Below are positions 63,425 through 64,000 of a DNA stretch of 64,000 bases, one piece after another. This DNA is from Bacillota bacterium (GTDB lineage: Bacteria > Bacillota > Negativicutes > Sporomusales > Sporomusaceae). Position 1 is the first letter of the stretch; every line of letters starts with the position of its first letter. The notes under the pieces are model-generated. The model ran no database searches, was not told the origin of the DNA, and was given only the letters and a program-made list of their open reading frames with translations. The stretch lies in assembly GCA_017889705.1 (NCBI GenBank), contig JAGGAB010000017.1, forward strand, positions 22,591 to 86,590. The letters run 5' to 3'. Both the position numbers and the translations under genes were made by a program.

Positions 63425-63569
63425 ATAATGCAATAATGTAGATAGACATTTAAGATTAGTGTAGCAGAAGCATATTGCAGTTGATTAATAATAAAAAGTA
63501 CTTATAATATTTGTAGTAATCAATTATAGATTATATACAAAAATTAGTAATAGTAGGTGGTCTGTTTCA

Positions 63570-64000
63570 TGTTGCATAATAATTGGGCGCCAGTAGTTGC
63601 CGGATTGATTCTTTGTGGTATTCTCATTGTCTTTACGTTAGGTAAGAGCCCGGTTTTCCGAGTTGATCGGGCAGGTGCTTCAATTATTGGAGCAATAGCA
63701 TTAATCGGGTTTGGTGTACTCTCCTTCGATGATGCGGTTAAGTCAGTAGACTATAAAACAATAGTAATACTGTTTTCAATGATGATTGTTGTAGCTAATT
63801 TAAAACTGGCAGGTTTCTTTGAATTGCTAGGTAATGTTGTTTTAGAAAGAGTATCGACCAAAAAAGGGCTGCTTTTGTCAATAATAGTAGCCAGTGGCGT
63901 GATGTCGGCGATTGCCATTAACGACATTGTATGTCTTCTCTTTACACCAGTTGTACTTATGATATGCCGCAAAAGTCAATGTAATCCAATTCCGCACCTT
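63570..64000 (+). CDS. ArsB/NhaD-type (ion transporter superfamily) membrane protein, 3' end outside window
   Basis: An open frame from ATG 63570 (TAGGTGG upstream) runs to the window end with no stop. The 143 visible residues contain helices at about 8-26, 35-52, 60-80 and 93-130. DRAGASIIGAIALIGFGVLS and the block AIAINDIVCLLFTPVVLMIC, with an N-D in a re-entrant stretch, resemble ArsB/NhaD and citrate-transporter-like carriers. The substrate (arsenite, Na+/H+ or an organic anion) cannot be told from this part. Confidence 0.75.

Noticed and set aside
1..64000. CRISPR arrays, complete insertion sequences or rRNA genes
   Set aside because: No regularly spaced repeats, intact transposase genes or rRNA sequence were seen.

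Overview
The window reads as chromosome of a strictly anaerobic Firmicute, most likely a member of the Negativicutes (Sporomusaceae-like). That placement is my inference. It rests on B12-dependent enzymes (NrdJ, glutamate mutase), an NADH-linked [FeFe] hydrogenase, glutamate fermentation through methylaspartate, several molybdo-enzymes and strong GGAGG ribosome sites. Every supported gene is on the + strand.

Layout. (1) 1-9445: housekeeping genes (thioesterase fragment, murI, CofE-like ligase, rph, rdgB, phosphoesterase). Inserted among them is a cluster of a solo 2-hydroxyacyl-CoA dehydratase subunit, its ASKHA activase, a HyuA-like protein and an HDAC-fold protein. (2) 9586-11967: nrdJ behind a sigma-A promoter overlapped by two NrdR boxes. 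(3) 12085-38250: a catabolic island. Its core is a pyrogallol-phloroglucinol transhydroxylase pair. Around it are an SDR, a 3-hydroxyacyl-CoA-dehydrogenase-type enzyme, two cyclase-fold hydrolases, a BKACE lyase, a CoA-transferase pair and two thiolases: all steps for pyrogallol or phloroglucinol to acetyl-CoA. It also has a TRAP transporter, three MFS transporters, a chemoreceptor, a second molybdo-enzyme, a cupin and two DUF3870 proteins. (4) 38308-43604: molybdenum cofactor genes (moaA, moaC, MOSC, two MoeA-type proteins, mobA). (5) 43655-47304: three-subunit [FeFe] hydrogenase. (6) 47328-60764: GntR regulator, glutamate mutase, methylaspartate ammonia-lyase, citramalate/citrate-lyase genes, malic enzyme and a two-subunit class I fumarase/mesaconase. 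Together these make a glutamate-to-pyruvate-plus-acetate route. (7) 60795-61698: three tRNA genes, the first with a ruined acceptor arm, then a decayed integrase. (8) 61865-64000: cyclotransferase-like and QueG-like genes and the start of an ion transporter.

Two RNA elements stand out. Element X occurs four times (12138, 12893, 13055, 38363). It is a roughly 60-nt two-helix fold whose 3' strand is also the 5' arm of an intrinsic terminator, as in a transcriptional riboswitch. Three copies precede the two DUF3870 genes at the head of the aromatic island; the fourth precedes moaA, in series with a second leader that resembles the Moco riboswitch. Element Y occurs twice (3644, 56764). It fills the whole space between two co-directional genes, is about 120 nt long and has compensatory stem changes. 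I do not recognise either element as a named family.

The parts fit together physiologically. The aromatic island needs molybdenum cofactor, made by the adjacent genes. Reducing equivalents from it and from glutamate fermentation can be disposed of by the hydrogenase.
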